Source: Chitinophaga sp. (GTDB lineage: Bacteria; Bacteroidota; Bacteroidia; Chitinophagales; Chitinophagaceae). From it: DNA of 64,000 nucleotides. Shown here one piece after another: positions 41,610 to 50,651 of this stretch. The translations under genes and the position numbers were made by a program. Location: NCBI RefSeq assembly GCF_017745275.1, contig NZ_JAGHZS010000004.1:434001-498000 (forward strand), given 5' to 3'. A model generated the notes under the pieces. That model was given only the letters and a program-made list of their open reading frames with translations, ran no database searches and was not told where the DNA came from. Position 1 is the first letter of the stretch; every line of letters starts with the position of its first letter.

Positions 41610-44600
41610 TTATTCCGGATGTTTGGTATCCGTTTTACGGTAAGCCCAGCCAAATATCAGCGGGAAAATAATCAGTGAGAAAATCATCGCACACAGGATA
41701 CCGCCAATGACTACACGCGCCAGCGGCCTTGAGCTCTCAGAACCAATACCATGGGAAATGGCTGCCGGGAACAATCCAATTGCCGCCATTAATGCTGTCA
41801 TCATCACCGGGCGTATTCTCGAGTTCACACCCAGCTTAATGGCGGTATACAAGGAACCTCCCTGCCCCCGCATCTTATCCAGGTTTTGCTTAAACACTGT
41901 TATCAACAACACCCCATCCTGTATACAAATACCAAACAACGCAATAAAACCAATACCAGCAGAGATGCTGAAGTTGGTACCCGTCAGATGTAAGGCCAGC
42001 AAGCCGCCTACAATGGCAAATGGCACATTGAGGAACACCAGCGCCGCATCCATAAAGTTGCCAAACATAACAAACAACAGGATAAAGATCAGCGTGAGGC
42101 TGATAGGCACTACCTGCTGCAAGCGCCTGGTAGCACGTTGTTCATTCTCAAAATCACCCTGCCAAACCATGGAATAGCCACCTTTCAACTTTATCACTTC
42201 ATCTACTTTATGCTGTGCTTCTGCAATGGTGCTACCCATATCGCGGCCTCTCACAGAAAATTTCACGGCCGAGTAACGCTCGTTGGCATCGCGGAAAATA
42301 AGGCAAGGTCCTGTTTTCATAACGATGTTCGCGATCTCTTTCACCGGCACCTTGGAGCCACTTTGCGTAGGTACCATCAGGTTACCGATGTCTTCTGCAT
42401 TCTTACGATACTCTTCCGGGAAACGCAAACGGATATCGAACTTCCTAATTCCTTCATACAAGGTACTCGCGGCCTTACCACCAATCGCCATTTCAATCAC
42501 GGCATTGGCATCGGCTGTAGCTACGCCATACAAGGCCATCTTCTGCTGGTCGAGGTCTATATTCAATTCCGGCTGACCAATATTTTTAATCACACCCAAA
42601 TCCTCAATTCCTCTCACCGTTCTCAGTACATCATGTACCCGCGTAATCTGGTCTTCCATATAATTCAATGAATCCCCGAATATCTTCACACAAATAGATC
42701 CCTTCACACCGGATACTGCTTCTTCGATATTATCCATGATAGGCTGGGAGAAATTCAGAGAGGCACCCGGTATTACAGAGAGCGTATCATTCATATGATC
42801 TATCAACTCTTCTTTCGTGATATGCGGTTTCCAGTTTTTCTCCGGGTACAGCATAACATCAAACTCGTTGTTGTAAAATCCCGCCACGTCGGTTCCGTCA
42901 TCCGGTCGCCCCGTCTGCGATACAATATTTTTCACCTGTGGAAACTGCATCAGCTTACTACGCACCTGCCTGGAAATTTCAACCGACTTTTCCAATGAAA
43001 CGCTGTAGGGCAACTGGACCCTTAGCCAAATGGAGCCTTCATTCAACTCCGGCAAAAACTCAGTGCCCAGGAATTTGAAAGAATACAAACCAAGACCAAT
43101 GATAATAAAGGAAGAGAATACGGCTAACTTCCGGTGCTTAAAGGTAAAGGAAAACCAACCCAGCATGAAGCCTGTCATAGCATGCAGAATAGGGTTGTGT
43201 TTCTCGTGTACATTTTTCCGGAGTAAAAGGTTAATCAATACCGGTACCAGCGTTAAGGTGGTAATCAGCGCTCCCAGCAAGGCAAAGCCCAGTGTATATG
43301 CCAGCGGAGAAAACATTTTCCCTTCCACTTTCTGGAATGCGAAGATGGGCAGCAAACCGGTGATGATAATTACTTTGGCAAAAAAGATCGCTTTACCCAA
43401 CTGCGCACCATGCTTCCTGATCAGCCCCATCTTGGCCATCTTATTAAACCGCTCCATGCCCACGTCCCGCGCCTGGTGGTCCAGGACCACAAATAGTCCT
43501 TCCACCATCACCACGGCGCCGTCTATGATAATCCCGAAGTCAACTGCACCAAGTGACAACAGGTTCGCCGACATGCCCATCAAACGCAGACAGATAAAGG
43601 CAAACAGCAACGACAAAGGAATAATGATAGACACAATCAGGGTGGTACGCCAACTGAACATGAAGATTGACACCAGCAGGGTGACCAGTAAAATACCTTC
43701 TATAAGGTTATGCATCACCGTATCAGTGGCGTAATGTATCAGGTCTTCACGGTCATAGAAAGGAATAATTTTGGTATCTGTAGGCAGTACGGACGCATTC
43801 AGCTTTTTAATTTTCTCCTTCACCGCCTGTACCACATCTGAAGGGTTCTCTCCTTTTCGCATAATGACAATGGCCTGTACTACGTCGTCTTCATCTGTAA
43901 CGGTTCTTTTACCCGTTGAATCAATGATGGCATCTGTGCGTCCTACGTGGCCCAGCCGTGGCATATTGGAAATATCTACCGTAGCTACATCCTTTACCAG
44001 TACAGGAATACCATTCACGTTCTGGACAATGATGTTCTTAATCTCGTTAATATCATTTAACAATCCGATACCACGCACTACGTAGGCCTGGTTATTTTTA
44101 ACAATAACGTCACCGCCTATATTAATATTACTCTTGCCTACGGCAGAATACACATCCAGCGGGGTGATCCCCAGATTAGTCAATTTTCCCGGATCTACCT
44201 TAATTTCATAAGTCTTTACTTCTCCACCAAAGCTCACGATATCTGCTACCCCTGGCACTGCGCGAAGTTGCCGGTCGATGGTCCAGTCCTGTATCGTTTT
44301 AAGTTCTCTTACATCGCGGAAAGAGCTCTTGAGTGTGTAGCGGTAAATTTCACCGGTTGGCCCTGTGGGCGGCTGTACGGAGGGGCTGATCCCTTCCGGC
44401 AGGTTGGCATTGGCCAGCAGGTTATTCACCTGTATCCTGGCTTCGTTATCGGTGACTTTATCGTCAAAAATTAATTTTACATAAGATAAGCCGAAGATAC
44501 TGGTAGAGCGCAAACTGGTTTTCTTTTGCACGGGATTCATCGCGATTTCTATCGGGATGGTCACAAACTTTTCTACTTCTTCTGCGCTTCTGCCGGGCCA

Positions 44601-44765
44601 CTGTGTAATGATGCTGATCTCTGTATTGGTAACATCCGGGAAAGCCTCTATGGGCATATTTTTAAAACAGATAATACCCGACACCAGCAACAGCAGCGTG
44701 GCGAAGAAAATGAAATATTTATTCTTCAGCGAAAAGCCTATTATACTTCTGAGAACTTTATTCAT
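41610..44765 (-). CDS. Heavy-metal efflux RND transporter, CzcA/CnrA type
   Basis: 1051 residues, full RND length, with 12 expected transmembrane helices and two large periplasmic loops. The TM4 motif AVDFGIIIDGAVVMVEG carries the Asp/Asp/Glu pattern of CzcA (Co/Zn/Cd) rather than the CusA Ala/Met pattern. Other landmarks: FPDVTNTEISIITQWPGRSA (~37-56), GEIYRYTLKS and the C-terminal half repeat RPVMMTALMAAIGLFPAAIS. Proton-driven export of divalent metal across the envelope. Last gene of the RR - HK - TolC - MFP - RND operon. Exact metal not decided by sequence. Confidence 0.92.
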   Translation of the reverse strand: MNKVLRSIIGFSLKNKYFIFFATLLLLVSGIICFKNMPIEAFPDVTNTEISIITQWPGRSAEEVEKFVTIPIEIAMNPVQKKTSLRSTSIFGLSYVKLIFDDKVTDNEARIQVNNLLANANLPEGISPSVQPPTGPTGEIYRYTLKSSFRDVRELKTIQDWTIDRQLRAVPGVADIVSFGGEVKTYEIKVDPGKLTNLGITPLDVYSAVGKSNINIGGDVIVKNNQAYVVRGIGLLNDINEIKNIIVQNVNGIPVLVKDVATVDISNMPRLGHVGRTDAIIDSTGKRTVTDEDDVVQAIVIMRKGENPSDVVQAVKEKIKKLNASVLPTDTKIIPFYDREDLIHYATDTVMHNLIEGILLVTLLVSIFMFSWRTTLIVSIIIPLSLLFAFICLRLMGMSANLLSLGAVDFGIIIDGAVVMVEGLFVVLDHQARDVGMERFNKMAKMGLIRKHGAQLGKAIFFAKVIIITGLLPIFAFQKVEGKMFSPLAYTLGFALLGALITTLTLVPVLINLLLRKNVHEKHNPILHAMTGFMLGWFSFTFKHRKLAVFSSFIIIGLGLYSFKFLGTEFLPELNEGSIWLRVQLPYSVSLEKSVEISRQVRSKLMQFPQVKNIVSQTGRPDDGTDVAGFYNNEFDVMLYPEKNWKPHITKEELIDHMNDTLSVIPGASLNFSQPIMDNIEEAVSGVKGSICVKIFGDSLNYMEDQITRVHDVLRTVRGIEDLGVIKNIGQPELNIDLDQQKMALYGVATADANAVIEMAIGGKAASTLYEGIRKFDIRLRFPEEYRKNAEDIGNLMVPTQSGSKVPVKEIANIVMKTGPCLIFRDANERYSAVKFSVRGRDMGSTIAEAQHKVDEVIKLKGGYSMVWQGDFENEQRATRRLQQVVPISLTLIFILLFVMFGNFMDAALVFLNVPFAIVGGLLALHLTGTNFSISAGIGFIALFGICIQDGVLLITVFKQNLDKMRGQGGSLYTAIKLGVNSRIRPVMMTALMAAIGLFPAAISHGIGSESSRPLARVVIGGILCAMIFSLIIFPLIFGWAYRKTDTKHPE

Positions 44766-44806
44766 CTAAAAAACAATTATAGGTATGATGAGTGAGCAGG
44801 TTTCGC

Positions 44807-45916
44807 CTAATTATTCAATGCGTCATAGATAAGGATTGCCTGTGAAGCAATCACTTTATCACCGGCCTGCAAGCCTGCGGAGATATATGTTTTGTCGCCA
44901 ATAGAATTGATCACTGATACCGGCGTAATTTTCACATCCGACTTACTATGATATACCAACACATAGTACTGGCTATGATCGAAAATCAGTGCGCCTGACG
45001 GAATGCTCAGCGCCTGCTCTCCATCTTTATAAATCACTCTTACGCTGGCAAACATTTCAGGTTTCAGGGCATAATCATCATTGGGCAAACTTATTCTCAC
45101 TTTCATTACTTTATTAGCAGGATCCAGTACGTTAAACATTTTGTCTACCTGTCCCCGGAATATCTTGCCGGGATACGACAACGTGGTTACTTCCACGTTA
45201 TCGCCCATATGGACCTGGCCAATATTGGATTCATATACATTGGCCATGATCCATACATTTTTCAGATCGGAGATGGTAAATAACTGGGTGCTGTTATCAT
45301 TACGCACCAATGTGTTGTTGGTAACCAGCTTCTCTACTACAAAGCCGCTGATAGGAGAAGTAATGATATATTCGCCGGCTGTATTGCCACCATTGATATT
45401 CAGTATGCGTTTTACCCGGTTTAATTCAGATTGTGCTTTCTGGTAGTCGGTTTGAGCCGAGAGCAGATCACGTTGCGATGCGATGCCGCTGTTAAACATA
45501 TCCTGTGTAGCATCCAGGCTTTTCTTTGCCACGGCCAATCCTGCTTCCGCATTCACCAGGTCACTGCTATAGCCCGCCATTTCAGCGCTGTTCATCACTG
45601 CCAGCGTTTGTCCTTTAGTTACATAGTCGCCCAGCATCACTTTAATATCGCGGATTTTACCACTGACCATCGGGTAAATCCGGGACACATTATCATCGTT
45701 GAAGGCCACTTTACCAGTCAGCTTCAGGTCATTCACCACGGCGCTACGCGCTGCGGTGTCTATTTTAAGAGTGCGTAACACGGTATCGGGAATCACGTAG
45801 CCCGGCCTTTCATTCGGGTCTTTCTCTTGCTTTGTATTGCAGCTCTGTGCTAGAAAAACACCTGCAATGATTAGTAAAAAACGGCCTAAGCTACCTGCCT
45901 TTATAAAGTTTTGCAT
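44807..45916 (-). CDS. Efflux RND periplasmic adaptor lipoprotein
   Basis: 369 residues from the ATG at 45916 (an ATG two codons upstream, 45922, is equally possible). Signal peptide with lipobox LAQSC (Cys about 27), then a barrel-sandwich domain (PMVSGKIRDIKVMLGDYVTK, ~83-102; mirrored by YIITSPISGFVVEKLVTNNT), a coiled-coil hairpin (~105-165) and beta-barrel/membrane-proximal domains. It links the RND pump to the TolC channel and likely binds metal. 41 bp before the pump gene, 19 bp after the TolC gene. Confidence 0.92.
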   Translation of the reverse strand: MQNFIKAGSLGRFLLIIAGVFLAQSCNTKQEKDPNERPGYVIPDTVLRTLKIDTAARSAVVNDLKLTGKVAFNDDNVSRIYPMVSGKIRDIKVMLGDYVTKGQTLAVMNSAEMAGYSSDLVNAEAGLAVAKKSLDATQDMFNSGIASQRDLLSAQTDYQKAQSELNRVKRILNINGGNTAGEYIITSPISGFVVEKLVTNNTLVRNDNSTQLFTISDLKNVWIMANVYESNIGQVHMGDNVEVTTLSYPGKIFRGQVDKMFNVLDPANKVMKVRISLPNDDYALKPEMFASVRVIYKDGEQALSIPSGALIFDHSQYYVLVYHSKSDVKITPVSVINSIGDKTYISAGLQAGDKVIASQAILIYDALNN

Positions 45917-45935
45917 ATGCACTGTAGATTTATCT

Positions 45936-47240
45936 TTAATTAAAAAAGTTGGTTCCGGTAATAAAGTTGAGCTCTTCGAAAGCCCTCATACGATTGTATT
46001 GTATGTTATTCAACTGCAATACATTCTGCTTGTAAGAATCATAGAAATCCAGGAAATCCAACATCGTAATATTCCTTTTCTGGTAGTTGATCAATACCTC
46101 GTGCATCAACCGTTGAAAGTCTTTTGAGAAAGAAGCATCTATATTTCTATATAGTTTATCTGCTGCCACCGTTTTCTCCAATACCCGGTAAACCTGCTCC
46201 TGTACAGTAGCTTCCGCACTTTTCTGCGTAGCATCATTCAAAGCGATCATCGCTTTGGCCGATTTAATGTTTCCCTGGTTCCGGTTAAAAACAGGCAGGT
46301 CAAAGGCTACACCGGCGCCATTGTAGTTTTTGATATAACTACCCTGGTGGTCGTACGACAAATTAAAGGTCAGATCCGGTACTGCCAGGGCCTTCTGATA
46401 GCTGTAATTCAGTTTGCTGATATCAGTATTGGCGCGGGCCATCAGCAGGTCGGTACGATTGGTATACGCGGAGTCCAGCAGCATGGGCAGCGGATACTTT
46501 GCAGGAGTCATAGTTTCCAGCGTAGCCGGGTTGAGGATGGGATCAATATAAACCGGTTTCACCTGGAGCACCAGTCGCATTTCACTTTGCTGATCACTGA
46601 TTTGTTCGAGGAGATCTTTATACTCACTTTTCAGGCTGTATAGCTGTGCTTTTATTCTCACCGCCTCTTTCAGGGAGATATAGCCTTTGCCCTTTTGCTC
46701 TTCAAAAGCATCCACCACTTTTTGCAAAGAGGTGATTTCGTCGTCGTAGGCTTTAGCGGATTGCTGCAGGTAATAAATATTGTAGAAGTCATCTCTCAGC
46801 GTAAATTTCAGCGTGCGGAGCAGGTCATACAGCTCATACTCCGACAGCTGTGCGTTGGCTTTAGCGATCTTTATCTGCTTGTTGCGTTTACCGGCCAGCA
46901 TCACCAGTTGTGATAATCCGGCAGTGGTTTGGCCATCGCTGCCCAGCGGAAAAAATTTCTTCGTTTCTGTGTTATAGATACCGTGTTCAATATTAAAAGT
47001 GGGGTTCGGGTAGAGCTTTGCCTGTATCACCAAAGCCTTCTGGGCATCAACATTATAACGTTGTGCCAGCAGCAATAGATTTTGTCTTAGAAAGATGTTT
47101 TCCGCACTGTCGAGTGTAAGGTGAAGCGTGTCGGAAGGAGGACCTGAAATAACAGGGACCTGCTGTTGCGCGGATACCGTCATCCGGAATAATGCTGCAA
47201 ACAGTACAAAATAGGTACATAATGCTAGTCTATTGATCAT
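45936..47240 (-). CDS. TolC family outer-membrane channel
   Basis: 434 residues from MINRLALCTYFVLFAALF (ATG at 47240); the frame extends 10 residues further, but this start gives a normal signal peptide ending SAQQ. The rest is long amphipathic helices typical of the TolC/OEP fold (KALVIQAKLYPNPTFNIEHG, AGLSQLVMLAGKRNKQIKIA, KAKAMIALNDATQKSAEAT-like repeats). It provides the outer-membrane exit for the CzcA-type pump. Two CzcC-like repeats are visible as internal similarity. Start of the structural part of the operon. Confidence 0.9.
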   Translation of the reverse strand: MINRLALCTYFVLFAALFRMTVSAQQQVPVISGPPSDTLHLTLDSAENIFLRQNLLLLAQRYNVDAQKALVIQAKLYPNPTFNIEHGIYNTETKKFFPLGSDGQTTAGLSQLVMLAGKRNKQIKIAKANAQLSEYELYDLLRTLKFTLRDDFYNIYYLQQSAKAYDDEITSLQKVVDAFEEQKGKGYISLKEAVRIKAQLYSLKSEYKDLLEQISDQQSEMRLVLQVKPVYIDPILNPATLETMTPAKYPLPMLLDSAYTNRTDLLMARANTDISKLNYSYQKALAVPDLTFNLSYDHQGSYIKNYNGAGVAFDLPVFNRNQGNIKSAKAMIALNDATQKSAEATVQEQVYRVLEKTVAADKLYRNIDASFSKDFQRLMHEVLINYQKRNITMLDFLDFYDSYKQNVLQLNNIQYNRMRAFEELNFITGTNFFN

Positions 47241-47310
47241 ACAACTGATTTTTCGTTGCAAAGATGGCAATAGGCTATTAGCTCGATATTAGAATGAAGT
47301 TAAAACAAAA

Positions 47311-48681
47311 TTAGAATTTACCGTTGTGGGGAAAGAAAATATTAAAGGTGGTTCCCTGACCTAATACGCTGCTCACCGTAATGGCGGCCTTATGCAGTTG
47401 TAAAATTTTCTGGGTCATCGATAACCCAATACCGTATCCGTCGAAAGTGTGCGCATTATCCGCACGATATAATGGCATAAATATTTTTTCAAGATCGGTG
47501 CCGGCAATACCTATTCCATGGTCGCTGATAGACAGTGTTGTACCGGATTTATTATACATCAGGTGGCAACTAACGTCACGGTTATACGAAAATTTAAATG
47601 CATTCCTCACAATATTCTGCAGCGCCAGCATCAGGAGCGGTCGGTTTCCGCGGATACATAGCTGAGCAGCATCTTCAGGCATATTACTGAGCTTTACGTG
47701 CAAGCGGCCGGCAGGCGTTTTGTGACGCCAGAATTCCTGTATTTCCCACAGCAATTCGTCGAGGCGGATCAACTCCGTGTTGGCGTCGGTAAGCACGGCA
47801 TCTACACGTGTCAACTGTAGCAACCCATCGGTAATGATCTTCAGTTTTTCTGATTCTCCCAGCAACGTGCCCAGTGTTTGTATATATTCTTCTTTGTTTC
47901 TTTCCTTATGAAGGGTCACTTCTATTTCCCCGATAAGCGTAGTTAATGGCGTACGCAGTTCATGGGAAGCATTCGATACAAAAGAGCGTTGCATATCAAA
48001 TGCCTGTTCCATATGTTGCAACAGGCTATTGAAGTTAGTGGCCAGTTCATCTATCTCATCTTTATTTCGCCCCTGCTGTACGCGCATATGCAGGTTGTTG
48101 GAACGGATATTTTTCACCTGCCGGTTAATGCTCTTAATAGGTTCCAATGCCCGTGTGGCGTACCATTGTCCCATCACAAATGTGATCAGTAACGCAATAA
48201 AAAACATAATGATTAATATCCACATCAGGAATTGCAGTTGTTGTACTCCCATGGTATTGCGGGCAGTAACAATCACTACAAAGTCGCCCTGGTTATCAGG
48301 ATAATAGATGCCCAGCCCGGATTCATCCCCGAAGCGGAACCGGTAAACCTCGCGGTGGCGAATGGTTTCCAGCATAGACACCGGCCAGTTATACTTTGTC
48401 TTTTCTATAAAAACCGGCTGATTATGTGCGTCATAAATATTGCTGGATTCATCGGGTATCCGTTCCCGGTAGCTTTTCTCTATTTCCAGGAATTTCTTCT
48501 TGGTCAATTCATCTTTTTCAAGATATACCTGGGCGGTAACAAGGGCACGCATTTGCAACAGTTTATAAAAACTGTTCTGTACATATTGGGCAGATAACAG
48601 GTATATTAAAACAAAAACGATGGTCAGTATAATACCTGAAATGAGCGTAAACTGGAGTGATAAGCGATGACGAATTTTCAT
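47311..48681 (-). CDS. Sensor histidine kinase of the metal-efflux operon
   Basis: 456 residues. Two transmembrane helices (~10-30 and ~150-170) flank a periplasmic sensor domain (~31-149, containing IPDESSNIYDAHNQPVFIEK). Then HAMP (~175-228), HisKA with His240 (SNASHELRTPLTTLIGE) and an HATPase domain with NIVRNAFKFS, DHGIGIAGTD and GYGIGLSMT. It resembles CusS/CzcS in layout. The only obvious periplasmic metal ligands are scattered His and Asp residues, so the inducing metal is unknown. It follows the response regulator by 81 bp. Confidence 0.92.
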   Translation of the reverse strand: MKIRHRLSLQFTLISGIILTIVFVLIYLLSAQYVQNSFYKLLQMRALVTAQVYLEKDELTKKKFLEIEKSYRERIPDESSNIYDAHNQPVFIEKTKYNWPVSMLETIRHREVYRFRFGDESGLGIYYPDNQGDFVVIVTARNTMGVQQLQFLMWILIIMFFIALLITFVMGQWYATRALEPIKSINRQVKNIRSNNLHMRVQQGRNKDEIDELATNFNSLLQHMEQAFDMQRSFVSNASHELRTPLTTLIGEIEVTLHKERNKEEYIQTLGTLLGESEKLKIITDGLLQLTRVDAVLTDANTELIRLDELLWEIQEFWRHKTPAGRLHVKLSNMPEDAAQLCIRGNRPLLMLALQNIVRNAFKFSYNRDVSCHLMYNKSGTTLSISDHGIGIAGTDLEKIFMPLYRADNAHTFDGYGIGLSMTQKILQLHKAAITVSSVLGQGTTFNIFFPHNGKF

Positions 48682-48765
48682 GTAGCGGTGAGCTTTTAGC
48701 CATTGGCTGTCAGGAATAACTTTTGTTGTGGGACTAAAAGCTAATAGCTAACAGCTAAACGCTTA
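48682..48765. repeat. Looser hairpin element between RR and HK genes
   Basis: The 81 bp spacer holds AGCTAA-type units: CTAAAAGCTAATAGCTAACA on the right and GAGCTTTTAGCCATTGGCTG on the left, giving an imperfect stem. As in copies A-C, the element begins at a stop codon (TAAGC, at 48765). It may be a diverged or unrelated member of that repeat class and could set the RR:HK expression ratio. Confidence 0.45.
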
Positions 48766-49443
48766 TTTCTGTTTCATTACATATCCCATGCCTACAACGG
48801 TGTGTATCAGTTTATCTCCGGAAAATCCTTTTTCTATTTTATTCCGGAGATAATTTACATACACATCAATGGTGTTGGTACCGGTATCAAACTCCAGTCC
48901 CCATACCGCTTCCGAGATGAGTGCGCGGGATAATACTTTGCCGGTGTTCCTGAGTAGTAATTCCAGCAGTGCATATTCTTTTGCGGTAAGCGTAATTTCC
49001 TGTCCATCCCGGTTGGCTGTTTTGGTATTGGTATTGAGCTGGAGGTCAGCAAAGGTAAGGATAGCCTGATCCTGGTGGAACTGGCTTTTCCTGCGGGAAA
49101 GTGCATTGATCCTGGCTACCAGCTCCGAGAAATGAAAAGGTTTGGCCAGGTAGTCATCGGCGCCGGCATTGAGCCCGTCTACAATATCCTGGGTGGCATT
49201 CAGCGCAGTTAACATCAGTATGGGAGCACTGACTTCCAGGGTACGCAGATTTTTACAGAGGGTAATGCCATTAATCCCCGGTAACATGATGTCCAGCAGG
49301 ATCAGGTCATAGTCATGCTCCAGCGCAGCCTGTTGTCCGGCAATCCCATCATTGTATACATCTACCTGGTGGTGGTGTTCTTCCAATCCTCTTTTTATAA
49401 AGGCCCCCACTTTGGTTTCATCTTCTATCACCAATATCTTCAT
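48763..49443 (-). CDS. Response regulator, OmpR/CusR type
   Basis: 226 residues. Receiver domain (1-120) with Glu7/Asp8 acidic pair, phosphoacceptor Asp51 (LLLDIMLPG) and Lys in AKPF (~101-104). The C-terminal winged helix (~130-224) has the OmpR pattern LTAKEYALLELLLRNTGKVL and ISEAVWGLEFDTGTNTIDVY, then VNYLRNKI. First gene of the efflux operon, with a TACTTTTG box 22 bp before its start. It would activate its own operon in response to metal sensed by the kinase at 47311-48681. Confidence 0.94.
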   Translation of the reverse strand: MKILVIEDETKVGAFIKRGLEEHHHQVDVYNDGIAGQQAALEHDYDLILLDIMLPGINGITLCKNLRTLEVSAPILMLTALNATQDIVDGLNAGADDYLAKPFHFSELVARINALSRRKSQFHQDQAILTFADLQLNTNTKTANRDGQEITLTAKEYALLELLLRNTGKVLSRALISEAVWGLEFDTGTNTIDVYVNYLRNKIEKGFSGDKLIHTVVGMGYVMKQK

Positions 49444-49465
49444 AGATAATAATTAATAACCTTTA

Positions 49466-49473
49466 CAAAAGTA
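49466..49473 (-). promoter_or_regulatory. Promoter -7 box of the metal-efflux operon
   Basis: TACTTTTG on the minus strand fits TAnnTTTG, 22 bp before the response-regulator ATG at 49443. No TTG at the ideal -33 distance is seen, as expected for a promoter that depends on an activator. Confidence 0.45.
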
Positions 49474-49546
49474 GGATTGTTTACACCGGCGCTCATTAAA
49501 GCGGCATTAAAATCCGTGGCTGCATGGACAATTTACCAATATCTGT

Positions 49547-49554
49547 TAGCTTTG
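49547..49554 (+). promoter_or_regulatory. Promoter -7 box before the GNAT pair
   Basis: TAGCTTTG fits TAnnTTTG, 26 bp before the ATG at 49581. Confidence 0.45.
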
Positions 49555-49580
49555 CGTCAACCTAAACCGGCAAGAGGATC

Positions 49581-50135
49581 ATGCATTTACCCATTTTAAG
49601 TACCGGCGAACTGGTATTACGACCTATAGAAGATAAAGATACCGCTGCCTTGTTCCATCATTTTTCCAATGATGCTGTTACAAAATATATGGACATCGAC
49701 TCGTTTTCCAATATCAGCGAGGCCACACAGATTATTCAGTTCTTCCGGAAAAGCCTGGCAGACGAAGAAGGCATGCGTTGGGCAATTACTATTGCCGGGC
49801 AGGATGAGCTGATTGGTACCTGTGGCTATCATAAAATAAATAAAACGCATTTCAAAGCGGAAATCGGGTACGACCTGTATCCAACATTCTGGGGCAAAGG
49901 CATTATGAAAGAAGCGGTGGGTTGTATGTTACAATATGGCTTCAATGAATTGCAGTTTAACCGCATAGAAGCTTTTGTGGACCCTGCCAATATTGCTTCT
50001 GCCAAATTGCTCACCAACCTGGCGTTTCGCTATGAAGGCTTTTTAAGAGATGCCTTTTTTGAGAAGAACAAATTTGTGGATGCAGAATTATACAGTCTTT
50101 TAAGACGTGAATATACCCGGGAGTCTATTTACTAA
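49581..50135 (+). CDS. GNAT family acetyltransferase (RimJ-like)
   Basis: 184 residues. The RimJ/RimL-type pattern is clear: LRPIEDKDTAALFHHFSNDA (~14-33), then AEIGYDLYPTFWGKGIMKEA (~93-112) with the acetyl-CoA loop, and NRIEAFVDPANIASAKLLTN (~132-151). These enzymes acetylate N-terminal amino groups of ribosomal or other proteins, or small molecules. It is followed after 12 bp by another GNAT (50148-50651), so they are co-transcribed. Substrate unknown. Confidence 0.9.
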   Translation: MHLPILSTGELVLRPIEDKDTAALFHHFSNDAVTKYMDIDSFSNISEATQIIQFFRKSLADEEGMRWAITIAGQDELIGTCGYHKINKTHFKAEIGYDLYPTFWGKGIMKEAVGCMLQYGFNELQFNRIEAFVDPANIASAKLLTNLAFRYEGFLRDAFFEKNKFVDAELYSLLRREYTRESIY

Positions 50136-50147
50136 TTAACATATACT

Positions 50148-50651
50148 ATGAGTTTGGAATTCAGGCATGCTACCACCGATGACTTACCAAGGATCGTGGA
50201 GATTTACAACAGTACAGTTGCCGGCAGAATGGTAACAGCAGACACCAGCCCGGTAACAGTGGAGAGCCGCCTGCCCTGGTTTAATGCACATAGTGCTACC
50301 CATCGTCCATTATGGATGGTAGACCTGGACGGACAGAATGTTGGGTGGATGAGTTTTCAGTCGTTCTATGGCCGGCCGGCTTACAACGGTACAGTAGAAG
50401 TAAGTATTTACCTGGCAGAATCCGCCCGTGGCAAAGGTTTGGGCAAACAAATACTTCGCCATGCGATTGCAGTGGCACCTGAATTTGGTGTACAAACCCT
50501 GTTGGGCTTTATTTTCGCGCATAACCTCCCCAGCCTGAAACTCTTTGCAGATATGGGTTTTAAAGAATGGGCCCATTTACCGGATATTGCGGTATTGGAT
50601 GGTGTAGAAAGAAGCCTGAAGATACTGGGATATAAAATAATTACGAATTAA
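50148..50651 (+). CDS. GNAT family acetyltransferase (phosphinothricin acetyltransferase-like)
   Basis: 167 residues: EFRHATTDDLPRIVEIYNST (3-22), then GTVEVSIYLAESARGKGLGK (~83-102) with the acetyl-CoA pyrophosphate loop RGKGLGK, and FIFAHNLPSLKLFADMGFKE (~122-141). This fits the PAT/YncA subgroup, which acetylates small amines such as methionine sulfone or phosphinothricin-like molecules. Second gene of a two-GNAT operon. It is convergent with the sigma factor gene and overlaps its 3' end by 11 bp. Confidence 0.88.
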   Translation: MSLEFRHATTDDLPRIVEIYNSTVAGRMVTADTSPVTVESRLPWFNAHSATHRPLWMVDLDGQNVGWMSFQSFYGRPAYNGTVEVSIYLAESARGKGLGKQILRHAIAVAPEFGVQTLLGFIFAHNLPSLKLFADMGFKEWAHLPDIAVLDGVERSLKILGYKIITN

